Source of the DNA: JAJPIG01 sp035531675
GTDB taxonomy: Bacteria; Desulfobacterota; Binatia; Binatales; Binataceae
DNA length: 64,000 nt
Assembly (NCBI GenBank): GCA_035531675.1
Contig: DATKSL010000007.1
Span: 1-64,000 of the forward strand
Direction: 5' to 3'
Under the pieces are notes generated by a model. It was not told where the DNA came from. It did not search any database and worked only from the letters and a program-made list of their open reading frames with translations. The translations under genes were made by a program, and so were the position numbers. This document shows, one piece after another, positions 7,682 through 17,739 of the stretch. Each line of letters opens with the position of its first letter. Within the stretch, counting starts at the first letter, position 1.

Positions 7682-9001
7682 CTATCTCAAGACCGTCGCC
7701 AGCCCCGCGGCGGTGGAGTACTTGCCGACGTCGTCCATGTTTTGGCCGTAGCGGTTGCGGCAATCGGCATTGTCTCCGGTCGACAGTCCGTCCGGCGTCT
7801 TGAAGGCCCAGAACGAGAGATGGTCGTTCTGGATGTCCCACTGATTGGCCCATCCATTGGGCGTGATAGCGGGGGCCTGGCCCGGTACCTTGGTGATAAC
7901 CACCGGCCAGACATTCATCTTCCAGAATTTCATCGACGAGTCGTAGATGTCCTGCCAGAACGACATCTTGGTCTCTTTATCGATCCACATCAGCCGCTTG
8001 CCGTAGCAATAGCCCGAGCGCTGCGACGGTATGCGCCGGACGTCGATCACCCAGGTGTCGCGTAACTCCCACTTGCCGATGCTGGGCTTGGCGAAGAATA
8101 CCGGCTGATAGAAATTGTTCCACTTGTCGGCGAGGTTGACGTCCTCTTCGAGGTCGCCCAGGATCTTTTGCTGCGTCACCACCTTGGCGTCGAAGCGGGC
8201 GAAGCCGCCATTGAAACCGTTGACCCGGGGATCGTCCAGGATCAGGTCGCTGCCGATAAACGGCGTGCATCGGGCCGCGGTCGAAAGCCGCAGCGAGCGG
8301 CGCAGGGCCGGGATGAACAGAAAAGTGTTCTCGGGCTTGGTGTAGTCGGTGTAATAGATCGTCAAATCGGTGGTGTACTTGGCCTGCTCGGGAAAGTTCA
8401 CCATCACGTATTCGCTGTAATCCATCCCCTGCGCTTGCGGATCGTTCAGCGGCTGCCCGGGATCGCCAATATGGCTCAGCCGCCGGTAAATGAAGGTCGC
8501 CATCTCTCGATAGACGTTGCCGAAACGGTCTTCAAAGCCGGAGTAGGTGTTGCCGCAAATGAGATAGGGCACGTAGGCGAACCAGTTGTCGATCAGGATC
8601 TTGAGGCCCATCTGCGGCTCAGCCGGCTGGGGAAACGGCCAGCCCGAGACATAGCCCTTGATGGTATGGCGGCCATCGGGCAGGTCCACGATCTTGACCT
8701 GGCTGGCGTACTTCTCGGTGTACTCCTGGAAGCTCTTCGGCGGAAGAACGTGATGAGTGGGGCCGATCACGATCTGGAAATCGGGCGGGAACTTCCAAAA
8801 ATAGGTTCCCGCAAACATCGCCTGCATCCCCGGCGGCATGTACTGCTTGTACTGCTGCCAGTTTTTCATGTTGATCACGGTGCCGACCGGAAGATTCTCC
8901 TGCTCAGCTTCGGCAGCGAAGCTGATAGTCGACCATACCAACGCCGCCACGATCGCCAGCACCGCGGCGCAAACCAACTGTTTGCCGATGAATTTATGCA
9001 T
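7682..9001 (-). CDS. DUF1329 family exported protein
   Basis: Protein of 439 residues with a clear signal peptide (about residues 1-30, ending SFAAEAEQ). The mature part matches DUF1329 (PF07044), a periplasmic/outer-membrane beta protein resembling a LolB/LolA-like lipoprotein-carrier fold and often found near RND-type exporters and in hydrocarbon- or sterol-using bacteria. Here it is oriented against the ccm genes and separates ccmB from ccmC. The ATG at 9001 is chosen over a TTG at 9016; a G-rich stretch precedes it by about 10 bases. A strong sigma70-type promoter lies at 9091-9119 on the same strand, so it is probably transcribed alone. Its ligand is unknown. Confidence 0.85.
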   Translation of the reverse strand: MHKFIGKQLVCAAVLAIVAALVWSTISFAAEAEQENLPVGTVINMKNWQQYKQYMPPGMQAMFAGTYFWKFPPDFQIVIGPTHHVLPPKSFQEYTEKYASQVKIVDLPDGRHTIKGYVSGWPFPQPAEPQMGLKILIDNWFAYVPYLICGNTYSGFEDRFGNVYREMATFIYRRLSHIGDPGQPLNDPQAQGMDYSEYVMVNFPEQAKYTTDLTIYYTDYTKPENTFLFIPALRRSLRLSTAARCTPFIGSDLILDDPRVNGFNGGFARFDAKVVTQQKILGDLEEDVNLADKWNNFYQPVFFAKPSIGKWELRDTWVIDVRRIPSQRSGYCYGKRLMWIDKETKMSFWQDIYDSSMKFWKMNVWPVVITKVPGQAPAITPNGWANQWDIQNDHLSFWAFKTPDGLSTGDNADCRNRYGQNMDDVGKYSTAAGLATVLR

Positions 9002-9090
9002 GGTTGAGACCCCCAAGTCTCAATTTGATGTGAACCCCTCTCGATCCGAGCCTTCCGGAAGTCCCGTCCCGGCGCTTCGACTCCAGCGAC

Positions 9091-9119
9091 CTTTAAGCCC
9101 CTCCCGAGTTGGTTGTCAA
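9091..9119 (-). promoter_or_regulatory. Sigma70-type promoter for the DUF1329 gene
   Basis: Reading the reverse strand, a perfect -35 box TTGACA (9114-9119) is followed by a 17-base spacer and a -10-like TTAAAG (9091-9096). It predicts a leader of about 80 bases before the ATG at 9001. It lies in the 270-base gap between the divergent DUF1329 and ccmC genes. The match was found by eye and has not been tested. Confidence 0.55.
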
Positions 9120-9271
9120 GCTCGGCGGTTTGGCCGCCCCTCGCATCCAAATCCGGACGACGAGACTTGGCGTATGGCGGCCGTCTGCGACGCCGAGGCC
9201 GGGAGCTGTGATGATGTCAACGGTTCGCGATGCTGGTACAAATACAGAGCAATGCAGGAAATCCTCCGCCG

Positions 9272-9976
9272 ATGAATCGCGGCCTGACCATGACGCTCGG
9301 CGTCGTGACCGCGGCCCTGATGGTCGCCGCGTTGTACATGGTGTTCCTCTATGTCCCGACCGAGGCGACGCAGGGAATCGTGCAGCGGATTTTCTATTTC
9401 CATGTCCCCTGCGCGTGGGTCGCCTTCGCCGGCTTCGGCCTGGTCGCGATCTCGGGCGCGCTCTACCTGTGGCTCGGGCAGCAGGTGTGGGACGACCTCG
9501 GCCAGGCCGCGGCCGAGACCGGGATGGTGTTCTGCACGCTGGTGCTGGTGACCGGATCGATCTGGGCCAAACCGATTTGGGGTGTGTGGTGGACCTGGGA
9601 CTCGCGCCTGACGACCACGCTCCTGCTGTGGCTGCTGTACGGCGGCTACCTGATGCTGCGGGCGGCGGCTGATGAGAGTCCGGTCAGCTCGCGGCTCGCG
9701 GCAGTGGTCGGAATTATCGCCGCGCTCGACGTGCCGGTGGTGATCGTTTCGGTGCGGCTGTGGCGCACGATCCATCCCGCCGTGCTGGTGACGCGCCAGG
9801 GCGGTCATGGCTTGCAGGACCCGCGGATGGTGGCGACGCTACTGGTCGCGATGGCCGCGTTTACGGCGCTGTTCGCCTGGCTGCTGCTGCTGCGGCTGGC
9901 GACGCTGCGAACCCGCGCGCGGCTCATCCGCCTGACGCTGGCGGTGGCGACGGCCGAGGCGGCGGCAGGAGACTGA
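9272..9976 (+). CDS. ccmC: Heme-handling membrane protein CcmC
   Basis: Protein of 234 residues with about six membrane helices and the WWD-type motif WGVWWTWDSRLTT. The two expected heme-liganding histidines are present, one in RIFYFHVPCAW and one in LWRTIHPAV. CcmC loads heme onto CcmE. The ATG at 9272 is preceded by an AGGA sequence and gives a normal N-terminus; the earlier in-frame start adds 14 residues without hydrophobic character. ccmC and ccmD are separated from ccmEFHAB by the reverse-strand DUF1329 gene, so they need their own promoter in the 9.1-9.27 kb gap. A TACAAA sequence at 9237 could be its -10 box. Confidence 0.95.
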   Translation: MNRGLTMTLGVVTAALMVAALYMVFLYVPTEATQGIVQRIFYFHVPCAWVAFAGFGLVAISGALYLWLGQQVWDDLGQAAAETGMVFCTLVLVTGSIWAKPIWGVWWTWDSRLTTTLLLWLLYGGYLMLRAAADESPVSSRLAAVVGIIAALDVPVVIVSVRLWRTIHPAVLVTRQGGHGLQDPRMVATLLVAMAAFTALFAWLLLLRLATLRTRARLIRLTLAVATAEAAAGD

Positions 9977-9978
9977 CG

Positions 9979-10152
9979 ATGGAGAATTTCGGCTACCTGT
10001 TCGCGGCCTACACGATTATCTTCGCCGTGATCTTTTTGTACGTGATGTTTATCTGGCGCCGCCAGCGCCGGCTCGAGCATGAAGTCGCGGCGCTCGAGCG
10101 CCGACTCGCCGCGCTGGGCGAAAAACCGCTCAACTCGCGCTCGGCGTCGTGA
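9979..10152 (+). CDS. ccmD: Heme exporter protein CcmD
   Basis: Small protein of 57 residues: a short N-terminus (MENFGYLFAAY), one membrane helix, then a basic, heptad-like cytoplasmic tail (RRQRRLEHEVAALERRLAAL). This is the typical CcmD layout. CcmD stabilises the CcmABC-CcmE complex. The ATG lies 2 bases after the ccmC stop codon. Sequence conservation in this family is weak, so position next to ccmC is the main support. Confidence 0.82.
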   Translation: MENFGYLFAAYTIIFAVIFLYVMFIWRRQRRLEHEVAALERRLAALGEKPLNSRSAS

Positions 10153-10196
10153 GCCGCTTGCGCCGCCGCAATTGATGAGCATCTTGAGAGCATAGG

Positions 10197-11303
10197 ATGG
10201 AATTTCGCGACTACTACAAGCTCCTCGGCGTCGAGCGTGGCGCCAGCGCGGCCGAGATCAAGAGCGCCTACCGCAAGCTCGCCCGCAAGCATCATCCCGA
10301 CGTCAATCCCAACAACAAGGAGGCCGAGCAGCGCTTCAAGGAGATCAACGAGGCCTACCAGGTGCTGAGCGATGAGGAGAAGCGCAAGAAGTACGACCAG
10401 CTCGGTGCGGATTGGGAACGCGGGACCTCGCAGGAAGATATCTTTCGGCAATATTCGGGACCGCGCCCCGGCAGTGCGGGCGCCGGCTTCAGCGATTTCT
10501 TCGAACGCTTCTTCGGCGGTGGCGGCTTCTCGATGGGCGGCGGACGCGGACGCCGCGGTGGCCCCCGCACGGCTTCCGATTTCTCGGGTTTCGATTTCGG
10601 CGCCGGTGGCGGTCCGCCCTCCCGCGCCCCGGATGTGGAGGCCACCGTCATTATCGCGTTGCGCGAGGCGGTGCATGGCAGCAAGCGGCGGCTCGAGCTG
10701 GTGGCCGAGGACGATTGTCCGCAGTGCGGGGGCAAAGGCATGATCGCGCGCGAGGAGAAGCGCCCGGGGATGCGCGTGATCCGCTCCGCCGAGCCCTGTC
10801 CGCGATGCTCTGGGCGCGGCACCATTGCGGCCCGCCGCACGCTCGAGGTGACGATTCCAGCCGGCATGACCGACGGCGATCGTATCCGCCTCAAAGGGCA
10901 GGGCGGCAAAGCGCCGCGGCCCGAGCTCAACGGCGATCTGTTCCTGACCGTCAAGCTCGATCGCGACCCGGTGTTCGCGGTTGCCGCACGCGATATCCGC
11001 TGCGAGCTGCCGGTGTGGGATTACGAGGCGGCGCTGGGCGCGGAAGTCGTGGCGCCGACCGTCGACGGACGCATCTCGCTGAAGATCCCGGAGGGCAGCC
11101 AGAGCGGACGTGTGATGCGCCTGCGCGGCCGCGGCATCCCGGCGCGCGGCAAGCAGCCGGCCGGAGATCTGCTCTACGAAATCAAGGTGCTCGCTCCGAC
11201 CGACCTGACCGACGAAGAGCGGAGCCTGATGCAGCAGCTCGCCGAGCATCGCAAGGCCCGGGCGGTGCCCGACCCGCGCGCCGAGCTGATGCGGGAGCCG
11301 TGA
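10197..11303 (+). CDS. DnaJ/CbpA-type J-domain chaperone with a single zinc centre
   Basis: Protein of 368 residues. The J domain occupies about residues 1-70 with the HPD motif (KHHPDVN) that stimulates Hsp70 ATPase. A Gly/Phe-rich linker follows (FFGGGGFSMGGGRGRRGG), then a zinc region, then the two beta-sandwich substrate domains. Only two CxxCxGxG repeats are visible (CPQCGGKG and CPRCSGRG) where classical DnaJ has four, so one zinc centre at most. dnaK and grpE are not in the window. A MerR-like regulator follows 13 bases downstream, recalling dnaJ-hspR or cbpA-cbpM pairs. Confidence 0.9.
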   Translation: MEFRDYYKLLGVERGASAAEIKSAYRKLARKHHPDVNPNNKEAEQRFKEINEAYQVLSDEEKRKKYDQLGADWERGTSQEDIFRQYSGPRPGSAGAGFSDFFERFFGGGGFSMGGGRGRRGGPRTASDFSGFDFGAGGGPPSRAPDVEATVIIALREAVHGSKRRLELVAEDDCPQCGGKGMIAREEKRPGMRVIRSAEPCPRCSGRGTIAARRTLEVTIPAGMTDGDRIRLKGQGGKAPRPELNGDLFLTVKLDRDPVFAVAARDIRCELPVWDYEAALGAEVVAPTVDGRISLKIPEGSQSGRVMRLRGRGIPARGKQPAGDLLYEIKVLAPTDLTDEERSLMQQLAEHRKARAVPDPRAELMREP

Positions 11304-11316
11304 CGGGAGCCGTGAG

Positions 11317-11628
11317 ATGAGAGGGAGAGCGTCGATCGTGCGGCGGCGCAGGATTTCACGCGCCGTCGAGAGCCGGGTGCCAACCTTCTTGAGCCGCAGC
11401 GCGCTGCGCCGGCTGGCGGATGTGACCGAAGCCCAGCTCAGGGTTTGGGAAGCGGCCGAGCTAATCGCGCCGGCGCGGATCGTCGAGCTGGACGGTAATC
11501 GCGAGCCGCTCTATGCGCGCCAGGCGCTGGAGCGAATCCGGCTGATTCGGACCCTGGCCGAGGAACTCGAGATCAACCTGCCTGGGATCGAAGTGATCCT
11601 GAACCTGCTTGACAGGCTGGCAGGCTAA
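11317..11628 (+). CDS. MerR-family regulator, HspR/CbpM-like
   Basis: Protein of 103 residues. The FLSRSALRRLADVTEAQLRVWE segment looks like the winged helix-turn-helix of MerR proteins. The following LYARQALERIRLIRTLAEELEINLPGIEVILNLLDRL is the helix found in HspR and in the CbpA modulator CbpM. Located directly after the J-domain chaperone gene, it may repress a heat-shock operon (HspR-like) or modulate the co-chaperone directly (CbpM-like). The sequence alone does not decide between them. The first 20 or so residues are strongly basic and the true start could be further downstream. Its end overlaps the annotated start of tilS. Confidence 0.75.
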   Translation: MRGRASIVRRRRISRAVESRVPTFLSRSALRRLADVTEAQLRVWEAAELIAPARIVELDGNREPLYARQALERIRLIRTLAEELEINLPGIEVILNLLDRLAG

Positions 11629-13051
11629 AGCGAAGATTCAGCGAATCAATTCGCGATCAAATAGGCTGGCAGGACGGATCGAGTCGGCGCTGGCCGCGCG
11701 GCTGGCGCGGATGGGACTGGCGCCCAACGACCTGATCCTGGTCGCGGTTTCGGGCGGCCCCGATTCGGTGGCGCTGCTGCACGCGATGCATCGCGTCGGC
11801 TGCCGGATCGCGGCGGCCCATCTGAACCATCGCCTGCGTGGCGCCGAGTCGGAGCGCGACGAAACTTTCGTTCGCCGGCTGTGCGAAGAGCTCGGTATCG
11901 AGCTGATGGTCGGCGATGCGGCGCTCGATGGCGAGGCGTCCAATCTCGAAGAGCGGGCACGCCATGCGCGCTACGATTTCCTCGATCGCACCGCCGAGCG
12001 GCTCGGGGCGCGCTCTATCGCGCTTGGCCATCAGGCCGACGATCAGGCCGAAACCATCATGCTGCGGCTGCTGCGCGGCGCCGGTATCGCCGGTTTGTCG
12101 GCGATGGCCGAGGCCGGTCCGGGACGGCTCATCCGGCCGCTGCTCAAGCTGCGGCGGCGTGAACTGCTGGACTATCTGCAGGCGATCGGTGCGCATTACG
12201 TTTCCGACAGCTCCAATCGCTCGCCGCGCCATCTGCGCAATCGCCTCCGCCACGACCTGCTGCCGCTGATCGAGCAGGCCTATGCGCCCGGATTTTCGCG
12301 CCGCCTGGTCGAGCTCGGCGCCGAGTTGCGAGCGGTCGATGAGTTTCTCGCCGCCCAGGCCGAGCGCGAGCTGAGCGATCGATTGATCGATGGCCAGCGG
12401 CTGGAGCTCGCCGGCTTCCCGGCGCTTCATCCTGCCCTGGCCGCGGCGACGCTGCGCCGGTTCGTCGCCGGCCGTATCGGCACGCTGCGTCGGATCGATC
12501 GCTCCCATCTCGAGGCCCTGATGCGGCTGTGCGTGGCGGGACCACCCAACGGACAGCTCGATCTGCCGGGCGGATGGTCCGCGAGGCGTGAATACCGGAC
12601 GCTGGCTATCGGGCACGATCGCGCTATCGGGCACGATCGGATGAGGGCCATCGCGCCGCGATACGCGGTGCCGCTCGCGCTCAACGGCCGTACCGAAGTC
12701 GAGCAGTCGGGGTTCGCCTTCGAGGCAGTGATCGTTCCCGTCGACGCGGCCCCGATGCCGGCCGACCTCTACCAGGCGCTGTTCGACGCCGACCGGCTGA
12801 CGGGGCCGGCGCTGGCGCGCAATCTGCTCCCGGGCGACCGTATCGCGCCGCTTGGTATGACCGGCAGCCGCAAGGTCAAGGAGGTATTTATCGATCATAA
12901 ACTGCCGCCCGGGCTGCGCGCCCGCTATCCCCTGATCACGTTCGACGGCGAGGTCGCATGGATTCCCGGACTGGTTCGCTCAAGGGTCGCGCTGTTGCGC
13001 TCTGAGACGCGCAAAGCGCTGCATCTGAAGGCAGTTTTCTTTACGCGCTGA
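11609..13051 (+). CDS. tilS: tRNA(Ile)-lysidine synthase TilS
   Basis: Protein of up to 480 residues. It has the N-type ATP pyrophosphatase P-loop SGGPDS, the HLNHRLRG-x-ES motif, the LGHQADDQAET motif and the R-rich NRLRHDLLPL segment, then TilS middle and C-terminal domains. It converts C34 of the CAU-anticodon tRNA-Ile to lysidine, an essential step for AUA decoding. The start is uncertain: a TTG at 11609 overlaps the upstream gene by 20 bases, and an ATG at 11711 would leave only 14 residues before the P-loop. An 18-base tandem duplication (12605-12640) encodes AIGHDR twice in the C-terminal half. Confidence 0.92.
   Translation: MTGWQAKAKIQRINSRSNRLAGRIESALAARLARMGLAPNDLILVAVSGGPDSVALLHAMHRVGCRIAAAHLNHRLRGAESERDETFVRRLCEELGIELMVGDAALDGEASNLEERARHARYDFLDRTAERLGARSIALGHQADDQAETIMLRLLRGAGIAGLSAMAEAGPGRLIRPLLKLRRRELLDYLQAIGAHYVSDSSNRSPRHLRNRLRHDLLPLIEQAYAPGFSRRLVELGAELRAVDEFLAAQAERELSDRLIDGQRLELAGFPALHPALAAATLRRFVAGRIGTLRRIDRSHLEALMRLCVAGPPNGQLDLPGGWSARREYRTLAIGHDRAIGHDRMRAIAPRYAVPLALNGRTEVEQSGFAFEAVIVPVDAAPMPADLYQALFDADRLTGPALARNLLPGDRIAPLGMTGSRKVKEVFIDHKLPPGLRARYPLITFDGEVAWIPGLVRSRVALLRSETRKALHLKAVFFTR
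12605..12640 (+). repeat. 18-base tandem duplication inside tilS
   Basis: Two adjacent 18-base copies (12605-12622 and 12623-12640) that differ only at the last base. The duplication is in frame and encodes AIGHDR-AIGHDR in the region linking the middle and C-terminal domains of TilS. It looks like a recent slippage event that did not break the gene. Confidence 0.85.
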
Positions 13052-13103
13052 AAGGCCCCCTGATTGCGTGGAATTGAAACTGCATGCTAGCCTCTCTCAC
13101 CAG

Positions 13104-15035
<1,932 letters not shown>

Positions 15036-15116
15036 GCGGCGCGGCGCAGGCTTAGCGCGACGCTCCGGTCCGCTGCCTTTGGCCGTTACCCGGCCCGGTG
15101 GCGGTGTGTGTGAGTG

Positions 15117-15983
15117 ATGGGTCCCAAACCATCGAGGCGGCGCGCCCGCCGGCTCAAGCTCGCCGACGGCCGCGTGATCGATTTTCCCGCCGTGATGGGG
15201 ATTCTGAACGTCACGCCCGACTCGTTTCGCGACGGCGGTCGCTACCTCGATCGCGAGCGCGCGGTTGACCACGCGATCGAGATGGCGGGGCAGGGCGCCG
15301 ATATTATCGATGTCGGCGGCGAGTCGACCCGTCCGGGCGCCGCCGCAGTGCCGGTCGACGAAGAGTTGCGACGGGTCATCCCGGTGATTGCGGCGCTGGC
15401 CGGGCGGCTGCGCGTTCCGATCTCGGTCGACACTCGCAAAGCGGCGGTGGCGCGGGCGGCGCTGGATGCGGGCGCGGCGATTATCAACGACGTCAGCGCG
15501 CTTGAGTTCGATTGCGAGATGGCTTCGGTGGCGGCGCGGGCGCGCGCCGCGGTGGTGCTGATGCATATGCGGGGTACGCCGGAAACCATGGCGACGATGG
15601 CCGAGTATCGCGACCTGGTCGCGGAAGTGTGCCGCTACCTGCGCGGCCGCGTCCGGGCGGCGCGCGCCGCCGGCATTTCCGCCGCCCGGCTGATCGTCGA
15701 TCCGGGTTTTGGCTTCGCCAAGCGCGGGGGGCATAATCTGACCCTGATCCGCGGGTTGCCGAGGGTCGCTGCGTTGGGCTACCCGGTTCTGATAGGATTT
15801 TCAGGGAAAGCGCTGGGGCTCGGACTTGGAAAGGCCGGTGAGGGCGAGCGGACCGCGCGCCTCGCGGCGGCCGAAGCGGTAGCGGTGATGCTGGGCGCGT
15901 CTATTCTGAGAGTTCACGACCCCGGACCGACGGTCGCCGCGATCAAGGTGGCGGCGTCGATCACCGGAGCCGTCCGGGTTTAG
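15117..15983 (+). CDS. folP: Dihydropteroate synthase
   Basis: TIM-barrel enzyme of 288 residues with the family motifs GILNVTPDSFRDGG, DVGGESTRPGA and, later, DPGFGFAKRGGHN and GFSGKA. It condenses 6-hydroxymethyl-dihydropterin diphosphate with p-aminobenzoate in folate synthesis and is the sulfonamide target. GTG (15114) and ATG (15117) starts are adjacent; ATG is preferred. The ftsH-folP-cdaA order is common in deltaproteobacteria. The gap to ftsH (81 bases) holds no clear terminator. Confidence 0.96.
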   Translation: MGPKPSRRRARRLKLADGRVIDFPAVMGILNVTPDSFRDGGRYLDRERAVDHAIEMAGQGADIIDVGGESTRPGAAAVPVDEELRRVIPVIAALAGRLRVPISVDTRKAAVARAALDAGAAIINDVSALEFDCEMASVAARARAAVVLMHMRGTPETMATMAEYRDLVAEVCRYLRGRVRAARAAGISAARLIVDPGFGFAKRGGHNLTLIRGLPRVAALGYPVLIGFSGKALGLGLGKAGEGERTARLAAAEAVAVMLGASILRVHDPGPTVAAIKVAASITGAVRV

Positions 15984-15989
15984 CCGGAC

Positions 15990-16742
15990 ATGCACAACTA
16001 CATCGGTTTCATACCACCGCTCAGATGGCAGGATGCGCTCGACATCCTGATCGTCGCCTTCGTCATCTACCGGGTCATCGTGTTGATCCGCGGTACGCGC
16101 ACCGTCCAGATGGTGCTCGGCCTGGTGCTGATCGGGGTGGCGTTCGTCGCCTCGCAGATGCTGGGGCTGTTCACGCTCAACTGGCTGTTGAACAACTTCC
16201 TCGGCTCGCTGATCGTGATCCTGGTGGTGATCTTTCAGTCCGATATCCGCCGCGCGCTGGCCCGCATGGGCACCGGACCGTTCTTCGCCACGCGTATCAA
16301 CGTCGCGCGGGCGGCCGAAGAGCTGACCGCGGCGGCGACCTGGCTGGCGGCGCGCCGCATCGGCGCCTTGATCGTTATCGAGCAGGAGATGGGGCTTAGC
16401 GAGTACGTCGAGACCGGCCGTGAGATCGACGCGCAGCTCTCGCGCGAGCTGCTCGAAACTATCTTCATGCGCGGCTCGCCGCTGCACGACGGCGCGGTGA
16501 TCGTCAAGGGCGATCGGGTGATAGCCGCGGCCTGCCTGCTGCCGCTGGCGACCGATCCCAACGTCGCGCTGACGCTGGGCACCCGTCATCGGGCGGCGAT
16601 CGGGCTTACCGAGGAGAACGACGCCGTGGTGATCGTGGTTTCCGAGGAGCGCGGCACTATCTCGGTCGCCAACCGCGGCCGGCTGCTGCAGGAGATCGAC
16701 TCCTCGCGGCTGTTGACCCGGTTGCATCGGCTGAGGTCGTAA
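15990..16742 (+). CDS. cdaA: Diadenylate cyclase CdaA
   Basis: Protein of 250 residues with three N-terminal membrane helices (about residues 12-90) and a cytoplasmic DAC (DisA_N) domain. The active-site motifs DGA (167-169, in SPLHDGAVI) and RHR (199-201, in GTRHRAAIG) are intact. It makes the second messenger c-di-AMP from two ATP. It is followed by its regulator cdaR and then glmM, the conserved cdaA-cdaR-glmM set in which both partners modulate the cyclase. This shows that the organism uses c-di-AMP signalling. Confidence 0.96.
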   Translation: MHNYIGFIPPLRWQDALDILIVAFVIYRVIVLIRGTRTVQMVLGLVLIGVAFVASQMLGLFTLNWLLNNFLGSLIVILVVIFQSDIRRALARMGTGPFFATRINVARAAEELTAAATWLAARRIGALIVIEQEMGLSEYVETGREIDAQLSRELLETIFMRGSPLHDGAVIVKGDRVIAAACLLPLATDPNVALTLGTRHRAAIGLTEENDAVVIVVSEERGTISVANRGRLLQEIDSSRLLTRLHRLRS

Positions 16743-16746
16743 AGCG

Positions 16747-17724
16747 ATGGCGGAGCCGGCCAAATCGCCGATCCCGATCGAGTCCGCGAAGCCGGTGCGC
16801 GCGCCAACCGCCCGCTTGCGCCGGCTGTTGACGCGCAACCTGGGGCTGCGCGTGCTGTCAGTGCTGCTGGCGGTCGCACTGTGGGTGTTCGTCAACGCCG
16901 GCGAGCACACTGACGAAGCCCAGGTCGAGGTCCCGGTCCGCTACACCTCGCTGCCCGCCGGGCTGGTGATCATCAATCGGCATCCGCAGTTCATCAAGAT
17001 CACGATCTCCGGCACGCCGACGATGTTGTCGCTGCTCGACCCGGACCGCCTGGCGCTGAAGCTCAATCTGACCGGGGTCGGCCCCGGCCAGGCCTCCTTC
17101 CGGCTCACCCCGGATATGTTCAGCCAGTATCGCGGGACCAGCGTCACGCGCATCGTGCCTTCGCAGGTCGTGCTCGATATCGATCGCCTGGTTACCACCG
17201 CCATGCCCGTCAAGCTGGACCTCGAAGGCAAGCCCGCCACCGGCTACAAGGTTGCCTCGGCTGAGGTTAAACCGCCCGCGGTCGAGACCACCGGACCGAG
17301 CCGCTTTGTCACGCCGCTCAAGCACCTCACGACGGAGCCGCTCTCGATCGAGGGCGCCTCCGCCGACCTCGACGCGCCGGTGCGGGTGATCGATCCGCGC
17401 TCCCGTATCAAGCTCGGCACCGAAGTCGTCGAGGCGAAGGTGACGCTCGCGCCGGTGATCGTCGATCGCGAGTTCCGCGACATCAAGATTCAGGTGCGCG
17501 GATCCACCCTGCGCACGCGGATCGATCCGGACCGGGCCGAGCTGACGATTCGCGGGCCGCTGTTGAAGTTCACCAAGCTCGATCTGGGCGGCGCGGCGTT
17601 TGTCGATGCGAGCGGCGTGCAGCCCGGCGCGTGGCATCTGGCACCGCTGCAGATCAAGTTGCCCGCCGGGATGCAACTGGTGCGTCAGGAGCCGCAGAAC
17701 GTTAGACTCAGGGTTTACCGCTAG
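16747..17724 (+). CDS. cdaR: YbbR-domain protein CdaR
   Basis: Protein of 325 residues: a proline- and basic-rich cytosolic start, one membrane helix (about residues 36-54, LRVLSVLLAVALWVFVNAG) and repeated extracytoplasmic YbbR beta domains. In Gram-positive bacteria CdaR binds and regulates CdaA. Position between cdaA (4 bases) and glmM (about 15 bases) supports the same role. The domain sequences are diverged, which is normal for YbbR proteins. Confidence 0.88.
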   Translation: MAEPAKSPIPIESAKPVRAPTARLRRLLTRNLGLRVLSVLLAVALWVFVNAGEHTDEAQVEVPVRYTSLPAGLVIINRHPQFIKITISGTPTMLSLLDPDRLALKLNLTGVGPGQASFRLTPDMFSQYRGTSVTRIVPSQVVLDIDRLVTTAMPVKLDLEGKPATGYKVASAEVKPPAVETTGPSRFVTPLKHLTTEPLSIEGASADLDAPVRVIDPRSRIKLGTEVVEAKVTLAPVIVDREFRDIKIQVRGSTLRTRIDPDRAELTIRGPLLKFTKLDLGGAAFVDASGVQPGAWHLAPLQIKLPAGMQLVRQEPQNVRLRVYR

Positions 17725-17739
17725 CGGCGTTTGGAAAAG

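Noticed and set aside
9214..9242. Promoter for ccmC
   Set aside because: A TACAAA -10-like sequence exists, but there is no convincing -35 box; mentioned only in the ccmC entry.
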